NCBI GenBank assembly: GCA_965284365.1
Contig: OZ260079.1
Location: forward strand, 992,001-1,056,000
DNA from: Phragmitibacter sp965284365
Lineage (GTDB): Bacteria; Verrucomicrobiota; Verrucomicrobiia; Verrucomicrobiales; Verrucomicrobiaceae
Direction of reading: 5' to 3'
Length of the DNA: 64,000 bases
A model generated the notes under the pieces. The model worked only from the letters and a program-made list of their open reading frames with translations. It had not been told where the DNA came from and searched no databases. A program made the position numbers and the translations under genes. Of the stretch, positions 42,117 to 52,000 are shown piece by piece; the stretch's first letter is position 1, and the number at the start of each line of letters is the position of its first letter.

Positions 42117-45100
42117 TCAGTTTTTGGTGATCGTCTCATCGAGATTCAGCAGCACACGGGAAACGATGGTCCATACGGCGATTTCATTTGGCGTGACATC
42201 GGGCGGAATGGCGGTCGGTTTGGTGAGCGGAGAGAAGGCGATATCGGCAGCCATGAGTTCACCCTTCTTCAGTCGCTCGCGCCGGGACAGAATGAGCCGT
42301 TGGATCTCGTTCTGTTCGAAATCGCTGGGGTGCCGGCTCGTGCAGAGACGGAAGGCGTGGATGATACGGCTGGCATCATCCGGCCCGCCTTCACGCAACA
42401 CACGGAGCGCCATCGCCTGGGATGCCTCCACGAAGATGGGCTCGTTCATTGTGGTCAGGGCGGCCAGAGGCGAGTTTGACCGCGGGCGGCGAGTGCAGGA
42501 GGTGTCGCCTGTGGGAGCATCGAAGGCGAGCATGGCGGGGTCAGGCATGGATCGCTTGCGGAAGACATAGAGCGCGCGGCTGTAGCGGCTGGCGTCTTCA
42601 GCAGGCTTCCAGTAGGTGGGCTTGTTGTAGTTGTACTCCAGCACGCTCTGCGGCATGGGCGGAAAGACGCTGGGTCCGCCCGCCTTCTCAGTCAAAAGAC
42701 CAGCCGCCGACAGCGCGAGATCGCGCACGACTTCCGCCTCAACACGGAACCGCGGGCCGCGTGCCAGCAGGCGGTTTTTGGGATCTGCCTCGAGAAGCGC
42801 TGGCGTGGCGGCACTGCTCTGCTGATAAGTCTTCGATGTGACGATAGTGCGCAGAAGCTGCTTCTGGCTCCATCCGCGCTCCATGAAATCCACGGCCAGC
42901 CAGTCGAGGAGTTCGCGATGCGACGGCTCGTGCGCACGGGTGCCAAAGTCCTCTGCCGTCTCCACGATGCCTACTCCGAATACCGCCTGCCACAGGCGGT
43001 TGACCGCCACACGCGCCGTCAGTGGAGAGTTCCGGTCCACCAGCCACTGTGCAAAGGTCAGGCGATTCAGCGCGCTACCTGCGGGCAGGGGGTGAAGCGC
43101 GGCGGGCGCCTGTGGCCGGACTTCTTCTTTCGCCTGATTCCACACGCCGCGGTCCAACAAGTACGTGCGGCGGGCGTCTTCCGGAGTCCGCTCTGCGAGG
43201 CGCAGCACCGTGGTGGGAGCTTCAGGATAGGCCGCCCATTGCTTTTCGATCTGATCGTTGAAGGCTTTCATCGCTCCGGTCGCCGAACGCCAGGCATCAA
43301 AAATGGCCTGCTTCTGATCTGAACTGCGCTTCTCTAGCGGCGTCTGCATGGCGAGGATCGCGGCATAGGGCGTGCGCGAGACCTTCGGCTCCGAATCCTG
43401 CGTGAGCGCCACACGGAACCGGCCGACCATGGCGGCACGTCCGGTGTCAGTTCCGCTATGGTCTTGTAGCAGTGCGATCTTCACCTTCGTGCCGGGTGGC
43501 AGGGTCACTGGTGCCTCAAACTGGGCGACCAACACCGAATCACTGTTGCGGCGGCCTGCGCCACGATCCGCGCGCCACGCGGTCAAAGGGTCACCGTCCA
43601 CGGCGAAGGAAGCTGGGCCGCGTAGCCGCCGATCTGGATTTTTGGCGGGGTTCTCCCACTCTTTCTCCAAGCCCGCGGCCGGTTCTTCGTAATCCGCGAT
43701 CGCATTCTTCAGCTTCAGTCGCTCCCACTTATCGCTGTCGGGCTTCTTGGCTTCTACGATGAGTTCCGATAGTGCCCACGATCCTTTGTAACTGCGGCCT
43801 GGACCTTCCATGGGCAGATCTCCATGTTTCAGAATTTCCAGCCGTAGGCCGGTGACGTTTTCCAACTTCGGGCTGGCGAACAAATGCACGTCCCCGTTTG
43901 TAGTTGGATGACCCAATGTCAGGATGCTTTCGTCTGGAAGCACCGTGGGATGGTTTAGCTCGCCGGAGGAATGCGTATCATCAGCATGAACAATGGTCCA
44001 GGGCGTCTTGTTCCAGGAGGTCAGTTCCGCCACCTCCCACGCTTCCATCTGCGTCTGCCAGTCAGGATGTTTCTTTTTAAGTTCTCCCTCGATGCGGGTG
44101 ATCTCCCGCTTCATCTTCGCAATCGCCTCCTCGCCTTCCTTAGTGAATACCCAAGACCTGGCTTCATAGGTATCGTTCAGAAAGGCGAACAGTCCGAAAT
44201 ACTCCGTGTGGCTGATGGGATCAAACTTATGCGTGTGGCATTGCGCGCATTTCAGCGAAAGGCCGAGGATGCCGGAACCGACCACATCCATGCGGTCAAA
44301 CATGCCCTCCATCCGCCACTCCTCGGGGATGATCGCCCCCTCCTCATTGATCATGCCGTTGCGCAGGAAGCCGGTGGCGACGATCTGATCCTTTGAAGCC
44401 GCGGGAAGCATGTCGCCTGCGATCTGCTCCACGATGAACCGGTCGTAAGGTTTGTCCTCATTGAGAGCTCGAACCACCCAGTCGCGCCAGATCCATTGCT
44501 CGCGCGGCAGATCCTTTTCAAAGCCATTGCTGTCCGAATACCTGGCCACGTCGAGCCATTGCCGCGCCCACTTCTCTCCATAGCGCCGATCCCGCATCAG
44601 GGCGTCCGCTTTGGCCTCCACTGCAGCCTGAACGCCTTTCGCCTTGGCCTCCGCAACAAAGGCATCCACCTCTGCCGGTGAGGGCGGCAGCCCGATCAGG
44701 TCGAGATGTAGCCGACGGCACAAGGTCTCAGGAGCAGCGGGCGGGGAGGGTGCCATACCCTTCTCTCTGAGCTTCGCCTGGATAAAGGCATCCAGCGGGG
44801 CCGCACTTTCGCCATCGGACGGCGGCGCTGTTTTGACCGGTTTATTGAAGGCCCAGTGTCCGGCGTAAGGCGCCCCATCTTTGATCCACGCCTTGAGCTT
44901 TTCGATATCCGCCGCTTTCAATGGTTTCTTCTCCTCAGCGGGCGGCATCACCTCGTCCTCATCGTGCGCGAGGATCCGGGCCATGAGCGCGCCCTTCTCC
45001 GGCTGTCCGGGGATGATGGCCGGTCCATCGGCCTTGCCACCCTGCAACGCCGCATCACGCACATCCAGACGCAGCCTCCCTTTCCGTGACCCCTCGTCCT

Positions 45101-45227
45101 GGCCATGGCAGTGAAAACAATGCTCAGCCAGCATCGGCTGGATGTCCTTGGCATAGTCCACCGCTGCATGAACCGGGGTGGCCACGGCAAACGCAAACCA
45201 CAGCGGGACTAGCGCGCAAACGCGCAT
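42117..45227 (-). CDS. PSCyt1-DUF1549-DUF1553 protein
   Basis: About 1036 residues from the ATG at 45227, with a signal peptide (MRVCALVPLWFAFAVATPVH) and a GGTGG ribosome-binding-like sequence before it; ATGs at 45254 and 45299 are alternatives. The cytochrome module contains haem motif HCFHCHGQDEGSRKGRLRL, and MPPAEEKKPLKAADIEKL follows. DUF1549 has LDAFIQAKLREKGMAPSPP, RRLHLDLIGLPPSPAEVDAF and RWLDVARYSDSNGFEKD. DUF1553 has RVAVNRLWQAVFGVGIVETA and the late block NSPLAALTTMNEPIFVEA. A discoidin/Ig-like insert lies between them. Two such proteins in one window, both next to a DUF1501 gene, show the usual pairing. Enzymatic role unknown. Confidence 0.92.
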   Translation of the reverse strand: MRVCALVPLWFAFAVATPVHAAVDYAKDIQPMLAEHCFHCHGQDEGSRKGRLRLDVRDAALQGGKADGPAIIPGQPEKGALMARILAHDEDEVMPPAEEKKPLKAADIEKLKAWIKDGAPYAGHWAFNKPVKTAPPSDGESAAPLDAFIQAKLREKGMAPSPPAAPETLCRRLHLDLIGLPPSPAEVDAFVAEAKAKGVQAAVEAKADALMRDRRYGEKWARQWLDVARYSDSNGFEKDLPREQWIWRDWVVRALNEDKPYDRFIVEQIAGDMLPAASKDQIVATGFLRNGMINEEGAIIPEEWRMEGMFDRMDVVGSGILGLSLKCAQCHTHKFDPISHTEYFGLFAFLNDTYEARSWVFTKEGEEAIAKMKREITRIEGELKKKHPDWQTQMEAWEVAELTSWNKTPWTIVHADDTHSSGELNHPTVLPDESILTLGHPTTNGDVHLFASPKLENVTGLRLEILKHGDLPMEGPGRSYKGSWALSELIVEAKKPDSDKWERLKLKNAIADYEEPAAGLEKEWENPAKNPDRRLRGPASFAVDGDPLTAWRADRGAGRRNSDSVLVAQFEAPVTLPPGTKVKIALLQDHSGTDTGRAAMVGRFRVALTQDSEPKVSRTPYAAILAMQTPLEKRSSDQKQAIFDAWRSATGAMKAFNDQIEKQWAAYPEAPTTVLRLAERTPEDARRTYLLDRGVWNQAKEEVRPQAPAALHPLPAGSALNRLTFAQWLVDRNSPLTARVAVNRLWQAVFGVGIVETAEDFGTRAHEPSHRELLDWLAVDFMERGWSQKQLLRTIVTSKTYQQSSAATPALLEADPKNRLLARGPRFRVEAEVVRDLALSAAGLLTEKAGGPSVFPPMPQSVLEYNYNKPTYWKPAEDASRYSRALYVFRKRSMPDPAMLAFDAPTGDTSCTRRPRSNSPLAALTTMNEPIFVEASQAMALRVLREGGPDDASRIIHAFRLCTSRHPSDFEQNEIQRLILSRRERLKKGELMAADIAFSPLTKPTAIPPDVTPNEIAVWTIVSRVLLNLDETITKN

Positions 45228-45508
45228 GAAGCCACCCATACGAAAGAGGGGCATGAGGGGAAAAACGATGCGAGTTGATGCGAGGGGTAACGCTTGCACT
45301 TCCGTATATTACGCCGAAGCGGGGCGGAACCTTGTCGCTTTCGCAGTTTACAGTGGCAGCCTAGTGCGCCCGCCGCCGAAGAATATCTCGAGGTTTTCAG
45401 TTACGATCTGGAATCGCTGCGGGTCGATTGACACGCCAGCAAGACGGCTCGCTGGATGACGACGGATCTCATGACAACTCGGCGGCCCACGAGCAGACTC
45501 AAGAATGA
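45228..45508. other. intergenic region between the DUF1553 gene and the toxin remnant
   Basis: About 280 bases. No supported gene. The part near 45300-45360 would contain the promoter of the leftward DUF1553 gene, but no firm -35/-10 pair was seen. Confidence 0.35.
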
Positions 45509-45825
45509 CTAGTGTCCCGAAAATTTTTTGGGGCGCCGATACCAATAAAACGGGCGCCGCTTTGCATGCCCAAAAGCAATCACGACGAATCGGTCGGCCC
45601 AAAGCATGTAGGCGATGTAGTGCTCCGTAAACCGTTCCAGATTGGCACGACCACCTGGTAACGCCGGATCCGATACGCGAGCGGATTTTGTGAACAGTAA
45701 ATCAGCTTTTTCTCAACGGTCGCACGAAAATCCTCCGCAATTCCACGCCCAGCATGTTGAAAAAGATAGTCGTAAGCAGCCGAAATCTCATCAACTGCCA
45801 GCGGATGAAACTCAATTTCGCTCAT
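45509..45825 (-). pseudogene. RelE/ParE-family toxin interrupted by a frameshift
   Basis: The ATG at 45825 overlaps the antitoxin stop by four bases (ATGA). The first 60 or so residues (MSEIEFHPLAVDEISAAYDY, KKLIYCSQNPLAYRIRRYQV) match the ParE-type toxin start. The same frame then leaves the family pattern and stops at 45580. In the neighbouring frame the rest of the toxin continues: NLERFTEHYIAYMLWADRF, VVIAFGHAKRRPFYWYRR, ending at 45509. A single-base loss near 45649-45652 would explain this. The joined product would have the typical ParE length of about 105 residues. It may be a real inactivating mutation or a sequencing error. Confidence 0.82.
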
Positions 45826-46073
45826 GCCGTATTTCTGGCACGGACCGCATCGAGACGCGCTGTAAGATCGCTCATAGTTAACAACTGGACACTGCCCTGC
45901 GTAATCTGATCGACCCGGCTTTGCTCTTCCGCATTCCAAGCAGCTTCGATCTCTTCTTCGGCTCCTTCCTCATCGGTATCGAGGTCATCTTCCAGGACTT
46001 TGACGAATCGAACCCGTTCAGCAAAAGGCAGATGGCGAATTTCATCCCGGATTTTTTCAAGACTAGGACTCAT
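45822..46073 (-). CDS. addiction-module antitoxin (RelB/CHP02574-like)
   Basis: 83 residues from the ATG at 46073 (MSPSLEKIRDEIRHLPFAER), the start that gives the family length. The protein shows the pattern of small addiction-module components that pair with ParE/RelE toxins: an ExxIxxLPxxER-type start, acidic middle (DEEGAEEEIEAAWNAEEQSR) and a C-terminal ARLDAVRA helix. It precedes the toxin remnant and overlaps its start by ATGA, the usual order and coupling in such pairs. The antitoxin reading frame is intact while the toxin is not. Confidence 0.82.
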   Translation of the reverse strand: MSPSLEKIRDEIRHLPFAERVRFVKVLEDDLDTDEEGAEEEIEAAWNAEEQSRVDQITQGSVQLLTMSDLTARLDAVRARNTA

Positions 46074-46193
46074 GCTACCACCATAAATCAGCAGTAGGAA
46101 TTGTCGAGTGCGAGGGCATTTCCAATAGTTCCATTTTGGGGGAAGCATCCTTCAGAAGACGCACCCCTCCCTTTCTTCGGCCCATCACAAAGA

Positions 46194-46221
46194 AACCCCG
46201 GACGATCTCTCGTCCGGGGTT
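46194..46221 (-). terminator. rho-independent terminator of katG
   Basis: A perfect 12-bp stem (AACCCCGGACGA / TCGTCCGGGGTT) with a 4-base loop begins 30 bases after the katG stop in the minus direction and is followed by TCTTTGTG, partly T-rich. The GC-rich 12-bp stem makes this the strongest terminator in the window. Confidence 0.82.
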
Positions 46222-46250
46222 CCACGATTTAAATCATCCCATCTGATGAA

Positions 46251-48512
46251 TCACTTCAAATCAAACCGATCCAGATTCATCACTTTGGTCCAGGCCGCTA
46301 CAAAGTCCGTCACGAACTTTCCTTGCGCATCACAGCTGGCATAGACTTCCGCCAGAGCACGCAGGATCGCGTTTGATCCAAAGACCAGATCCACCCGCGT
46401 GGCCGACCACTTGGGCGCGCCTGACTTGCGATCGATACCCGCAAAGGCATTCCCACAAGGCGAGACCGACTTCCACTCCGTGCCCATGTCGAGCAGGTTC
46501 ACGAAGAAGTCATTGGTCAACGCTTCTGGTTTGTCGGTGAAGACACCGTGCTTCGCACCGCCCGCATTGATGTTCAACACCCGCAGACCGCCGATCAGCA
46601 CCGTCAACTCCGGCGGCGTCAACGTCAGCAGTTGCGCCTTATCGATCATCAGAGCTTCCGCTGGGATCGAGTAGCGGCCTTTCAGATAGCTACGGAACGG
46701 ATCCGCGATTGGCTCGAGCGCTTCAAAAGACTCCACATCGGTTTGGTCCGCGGAGGCATCCATGCGCCCCGGCGTGAAAGGAACCGTCACATTGTGTCCC
46801 GCATTCTTCGCTGCCTGCTCGATGCCAGCATTTCCTGCCAGCACGATGATATCCGCCAGCGAGATCTTCTTGCCGCCCACCGACTGTGAACCGTTGAAGT
46901 CACCCTGAACACCTTCCAGCGTCTTCAACACTTCGGCCAGTTGCTCAGGCGCGTTTACTTCCCAATCCTTCTGCGGCGCCAGACGAATACGAGCGCCGTT
47001 CGCGCCACCGCGCTTGTCGGACCCACGGAACGTCGATGCCGAAGCCCATGCAGTGGATACCAACTGCGATACGGTCAGCCCTGACGCCAAAATCTTGCTC
47101 TTCAGCGAGGCAATATCCTGGGCGTCCACCAGCGGATGATTCACGGCCGGAATCGGATCCTGCCAGATCAACTCTTCCGCAGGCACTTCCGCCCCGAGGT
47201 AACGGGCACGCGGCCCCATGTCGCGGTGCGTCAGCTTGAACCACGCACGAGCAAAGGCATCGGCAAACTGATCCGGATTCGCCAGGAAGCGGCGCGAGAT
47301 TTTTTCATACTCGGGATCAAAGCGCAGCGCCAGGTCCGTCGTTAGCATGGACGGTGCAATCTTCTTGGAAGCATCATGCGCATGCGGCACCGTGCCTTCG
47401 CCAGCACCATTGCGCGGCCTCCACTGTTGCGCCCCCGCAGGGCTCTTTGTCAGTTCCCATTCATAGCCAAAGAGGCTTTCAAAGAAGCCGTTGCCCCACT
47501 TCGTGGGCGTCGTCGTCCAGGTAACCTCCAAGCCACTCGTAATCGTGTCGCCGCCTTTGCCGGAGCCGAAGCTGTTCTTCCAGCCGAACCCTTGCTCCTC
47601 CAAGCCCGCCGCTTCTGGTTCAGCCGCTACGTTTGAGGAAGGACCAGCGCCATGTGTCTTGCCGAAGGTGTGACCGCCCGCAATGAGCGCGACCGTTTCC
47701 TCATCATTCATGGCCATGCGACCGAACGTGTCCCGGATGTCCTTCGCTGCCAAAACGGGGTCAGGATTGCCATCCGGACCTTCGGGGTTCACGTAGATCA
47801 GACCCATCTGCACTGCAGCCAGCGGATTCTCCAGATTGCGGCTGTGGATATCACCATCAGCATCGTCATCCGAGACCAAAACACCGCCCTCTTTTTCAAC
47901 ACCTTCGGATCCATGCGCATAGCGCACATCGCCGCCCAGCCAGGTGGTCTCGCGGCCCCAATACACATCATGATCAGGCTCCCACGTGTCCTGACGGCCA
48001 CCGGCAAAGCCGAAGGTCTTGAATCCCATCGTTTCGAGGGCGACATTCCCCGTCAGAATCATCAAGTCAGCCCAGGAAATCTTGCGGCCATACTTCTGCT
48101 TGATAGGCCACAACAGGCGGCGAGCCTTATCCAGGCTCACATTGTCCGGCCAGCTATTGAGCGGCGCGAACCGCTGCTGTCCGCGTCCACCACCGCCCCG
48201 GCCATCGCCTGTGCGATATGTCCCCGCGCTATGCCAGGCCATACGGATGAAAAGGCCGCCGTAATGACCAAAGTCTGCGGGCCACCAGTCCTGGGAGTCC
48301 GTCATGAGCGCAGCCAGGTCAGCCTTCACCGCCGCCAGATCCAGCTTCAAAAATTCCTCGGCATAGTTGAAGCCTTCCCCCATGGGATCCGACTTCGCGG
48401 AGTGTTGATTCAGGAGCTCGACCTTCAATTGGTTCGGCCACCAGTCACGGTTCGTGGTGCCGCCGCCGGCAGTCTGGTGGAAGGGACATTTCGCTTCAGT
48501 GGGTGAGGACAT
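46251..48512 (-). CDS. katG: catalase-peroxidase
   Basis: 753 residues from the ATG at 48512 (MSSPTEAKCPFHQTAGGGTT), a standard KatG start. The longer open frame upstream is not supported. It breaks down hydrogen peroxide by both catalase and peroxidase chemistry. Distal haem residues are in IRMAWHSAGTYRTGDGRGGG (Trp, His), proximal ones in ALIAGGHTFGKTHGAG. The Trp-Tyr-Met adduct residues are the Trp above, the Tyr in MGLIYVNPEGPDGNPDP and the Met in FGRMAMNDEETVAL. Both duplicated peroxidase-like halves are present. A strong terminator follows; the upstream 533-base gap holds its promoter and a palindrome. Confidence 0.97.
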   Translation of the reverse strand: MSSPTEAKCPFHQTAGGGTTNRDWWPNQLKVELLNQHSAKSDPMGEGFNYAEEFLKLDLAAVKADLAALMTDSQDWWPADFGHYGGLFIRMAWHSAGTYRTGDGRGGGGRGQQRFAPLNSWPDNVSLDKARRLLWPIKQKYGRKISWADLMILTGNVALETMGFKTFGFAGGRQDTWEPDHDVYWGRETTWLGGDVRYAHGSEGVEKEGGVLVSDDDADGDIHSRNLENPLAAVQMGLIYVNPEGPDGNPDPVLAAKDIRDTFGRMAMNDEETVALIAGGHTFGKTHGAGPSSNVAAEPEAAGLEEQGFGWKNSFGSGKGGDTITSGLEVTWTTTPTKWGNGFFESLFGYEWELTKSPAGAQQWRPRNGAGEGTVPHAHDASKKIAPSMLTTDLALRFDPEYEKISRRFLANPDQFADAFARAWFKLTHRDMGPRARYLGAEVPAEELIWQDPIPAVNHPLVDAQDIASLKSKILASGLTVSQLVSTAWASASTFRGSDKRGGANGARIRLAPQKDWEVNAPEQLAEVLKTLEGVQGDFNGSQSVGGKKISLADIIVLAGNAGIEQAAKNAGHNVTVPFTPGRMDASADQTDVESFEALEPIADPFRSYLKGRYSIPAEALMIDKAQLLTLTPPELTVLIGGLRVLNINAGGAKHGVFTDKPEALTNDFFVNLLDMGTEWKSVSPCGNAFAGIDRKSGAPKWSATRVDLVFGSNAILRALAEVYASCDAQGKFVTDFVAAWTKVMNLDRFDLK

Positions 48513-49045
48513 GATGTTGGCTTCGGTTGTTGTGGTTAAATCAAAAATCAGATCGCAGGACGAATCGTTGGGAGGGCTGACAAGCTCTTCACATGGACGG
48601 CTTTGGTCAATCGCATGCTTTGGGAAATATGCTTCACTTAAGGCAGATCGACCTGAGGCTGGCGAAGAGATCTGGACGGCCAAACGGAAGATTCGCGGGG
48701 ATTCATGACTGCAAGGCTAGCACTATGACGTTTCGGTGTTCAATCGCTTTTACCTATAGTGCCTATTGGCGTCAGAGAGGTTCGCCCCCCATTTCCCTTG
48801 GTTGAAACCAACTGCCCCGCCTCTCGCTTGTTGAACCCGCGTTCAGCTCTATTCTCCTGGCCGTAGGCTACCCGTCATGGCCCAAATTTCGCCACCCACA
48901 AAATTCCACAATCCCCAAAACCAAACACAATGACGCGCATTCACCGCACGAAAATAATCGAAAATTTTTCCGCCATTCCTGACTATATAGTCAGGAATAA
49001 CGCCTATTCCTGCGCGCCTCATCTCGACTTGGCTCCAAAACACCA
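48513..49045. other. 533-base intergenic region between putA and katG
   Basis: No supported gene on either strand. The first 200 bases on the katG side should contain its promoter. The end near putA holds a perfect 24-nt palindrome plus a third half-site (listed separately). No OxyR- or PerR-like site could be assigned with confidence. Confidence 0.45.
48975..48998. promoter_or_regulatory. perfect 24-nt palindrome, possible operator
   Basis: ATTCCTGACTAT followed by its exact reverse complement ATAGTCAGGAAT. A further copy of the half-site head ATTCCTG occurs at 49006-49012, 31 bases from the first, about three helical turns. It lies 48 bases after the putA stop and about 460 upstream of the katG start. 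A hairpin with a 10-bp stem and ATAT loop is possible too, but no T-run follows. Confidence 0.6.
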
Positions 49046-52000
49046 TTAAATCGGCGCACTTCGCACCTCGCCCGCTCTAGCTCCCAGGTTGCCATAGCGG
49101 TGGTAGTCAAAGCTGATGCTCTGCTCGCGAACATACCAAAGCAGTTCCACGCGACCTTCCGCCAACACCGGCTCACGCGCCACGTGAACATAACATTCCG
49201 ACGCAGCGAACAACACCTCATCAGACACAATCCCTGCCCCACCTGCCCGAATCCGTTCTACATCCCCATCGCGCATAGCCTTCACCAAAGCATCATCTGT
49301 CTCTTCGATGAACTCGATACCCCCATCCCATGATTCGGTGAGACGCTTCAGTTGATCAACAGCTGAAAGCTTTAGGCCGGGTCGACAAGTGACAATCACC
49401 TTGGCTCCCGTCACCCTCGCCGCTGCGGCCCGTGCAAAAACATTAAACCCCCCATCTTCCTCACTGACACGCACATGCACCGTGCGGAACGGCAGATAGC
49501 GGCGCAGGTTATCCTGACCCAACAACCGGAAGTGATCGTGTTCGGCGCTAAACTCCTCTCTCCACCAGCGATCATAACTCTCGATCGCCGCTAGCACTTG
49601 CATCTGTTGTTCCACCGGAATGCCCCCACCATCACCCACAACTCCTCGAGCCAGAGCCGCCAATTCCGCGTTGGCAATCAAAGCACCCGTCACCACCGGT
49701 TCAAACTCCCGAAAGCTCATGAACTGCGCCACGTAGTTAGGCCCGCCCGCCTTCAACCCAGGCCCAAAGCAGCTCTTCCCCATCCCACCAAAAGGCTGCC
49801 GCAGCACAACCGCCCCCGTCGTGCCTCGATTGATATAAAGGTTTCCTGCACGAATGCCTTCCTTCCACTCCACCTGCTCACGCTCATCGATACTCTCCAA
49901 TCCACTGGTCAATCCAAACCCAGTCTGATTCACAAAAGCGATGGCTTCATGCAGCGTCTCATACCGCATCACGGCGAGCACCGGCCCAAAGAACTCCGTG
50001 CGATGTGTGTAGCTTCCGGGTTGCACATCCCACTTAATGCCCGGCGACCACAGCGCGGCATTATGATCATCTTGTTTCGGCGCCAGCGCCCATGACTCGC
50101 CTGGTTCCAAAGTGAGCAGCGCGCGTTTCAGATCACCCGACGGCGGACGAATCAGCGGCCCCATCTTCGTTTTCAATTCCCACGCCGAACCAACGATCAT
50201 ACTCTCAGCCGCTTCGACCAGCGCACGCTTGAAATCAGGATCATCATAAACTTCAGCCTCCAGTAGCAACAGCGATGTCGCCGAGCACTTCTGCCCGGCA
50301 TGACTGAAGGCCGAATGGAGCACATTTTTGATCGCGAGATCACGATCACTCAGCGCGGTCACAATGGTGGCATTCTTCCCGCCCGTCTCAGCACTGAGCG
50401 GCAGATCCGGCTTTGCCTTCAACATGCTCAACGCCGTCTCCGTTCCGCCCGTAAGAATGACGGCATCGACCAAAGGATGCTGCACCAGCACACTGCCTTC
50501 CTGTCCACCCGAGCACGGCACAAACTGCAAAGCTTTGCGCGATACCCCGCCACGCCAGAAGCATTGGCAAAGCTCCCACGCGACAAGCACCGCATCAGAC
50601 GCTGGCTTCAGGATCACGGTATTCCCCGCAGACAGCGCGGCCGCCACGCCACCACAGGGAATGGCGATCGGAAAATTCCACGGGGGCACTACCACGACCA
50701 CACCTTTGCCCGTCGCCCTTACAAAGAGTGACATTGTGTCAGCATACCATCGCGCGGATTCGGCATAGAACTCCACGAAGTCCACGGCCTCGCTGACCTC
50801 AGGATCAGACTCCATCAAAGTCTTGCCACCATTTGCCAGCGCCGCGCCCATGAGATCAGCCCGTGCCTCGCGAATCTCTTGGGCCGCCTTACGCAACACT
50901 TCATGACGTTCGGCATATGAAAGCGCACCCCAGCCATCTTCATCATTCGCAGCACAGGTCACCGCACGCGCGATGTCATCCGCATTCGCCTGGCAGTATC
51001 GACCTACAACGATACCCGAACGCGAAGCATCATGACAGTCACGGACAAAATGATTCTCAAAGATCTCCTCGCCTGCAATCACTAAGGGAATACCGACTGC
51101 GTTGGCATCACACTTTGGTTGCCATCTTGTGACGATGCTCTGCGCCCATTCAGCGTGATGCGGCAACGACCAGTCGGTGTCCGGCTCATTGACGAAGCCC
51201 TCCGTCATCAAAGGCTGCGTCGGATTTAATCTCCGATCCTGCGTGCGGCGCGACGTATCACTTAGCTCCGGCAGCAACTCAAACGCACCAAGAAAGCCCT
51301 TCTCCAACTCACGCCACTCCTCGCTGTCAGGCGAAAGTTTAAAGGCATGCCGCAGGAAATTTTCGGGGCCCGTGTTTTCATCAAGACGCCGAATAAGGTA
51401 GCCAATGGCACTCAGGAAATGTTCTTTCTGACAGACAGGCGCGTAGAGCAGCAAGTTATCGACGCGCTCAAACAGGGCTCGCCTCTGATGGTTCGCCATG
51501 CCTTCCAGCATCTCGAACTGTACGTGATCCAGGGCGCCAGCATCCAGCACGAGCACCAAGGCATACGCCACGTCGAGCAGGTTGTGTGTAGCGATGCCTA
51601 GCCGCACCGCCGCCCGATTCTCCGGCTTCAACCCTTCCCGCAACAGACGCTTGTAGTTGGCGTCCGTCTCACGCTTGGTCTTGAAAGGCGCCTGTGGCCA
51701 GCCCTTCAGCGCCGCCTCGACTCGCTCCATCTCCATGTTAGCGCCTTTGACAAGACGGATGGTCACGGGCTCCCCTCCCCGCTTTACGCGTTCGCGCGCC
51801 CAATCGTTGATAATGCGTTGCCACAGAGCGGAATCCGGAATGTAGGCCTGCATGGCCAGCCCGGCGCTGATGCCCTCCAGGCCACTTCGATCCAGAGTGC
51901 GCATAAACACCTCACACGTCAGCGAGAGATCCCGATACTCCTCCATATCGAGATAGATGAACTTCGGCACACGGGTTCCATCTTTGCGCACGAAGTATGA

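Noticed and set aside
45348..45602. 84-codon open frame at the toxin remnant
   Set aside because: It is in a different frame from both toxin parts and has no family match.
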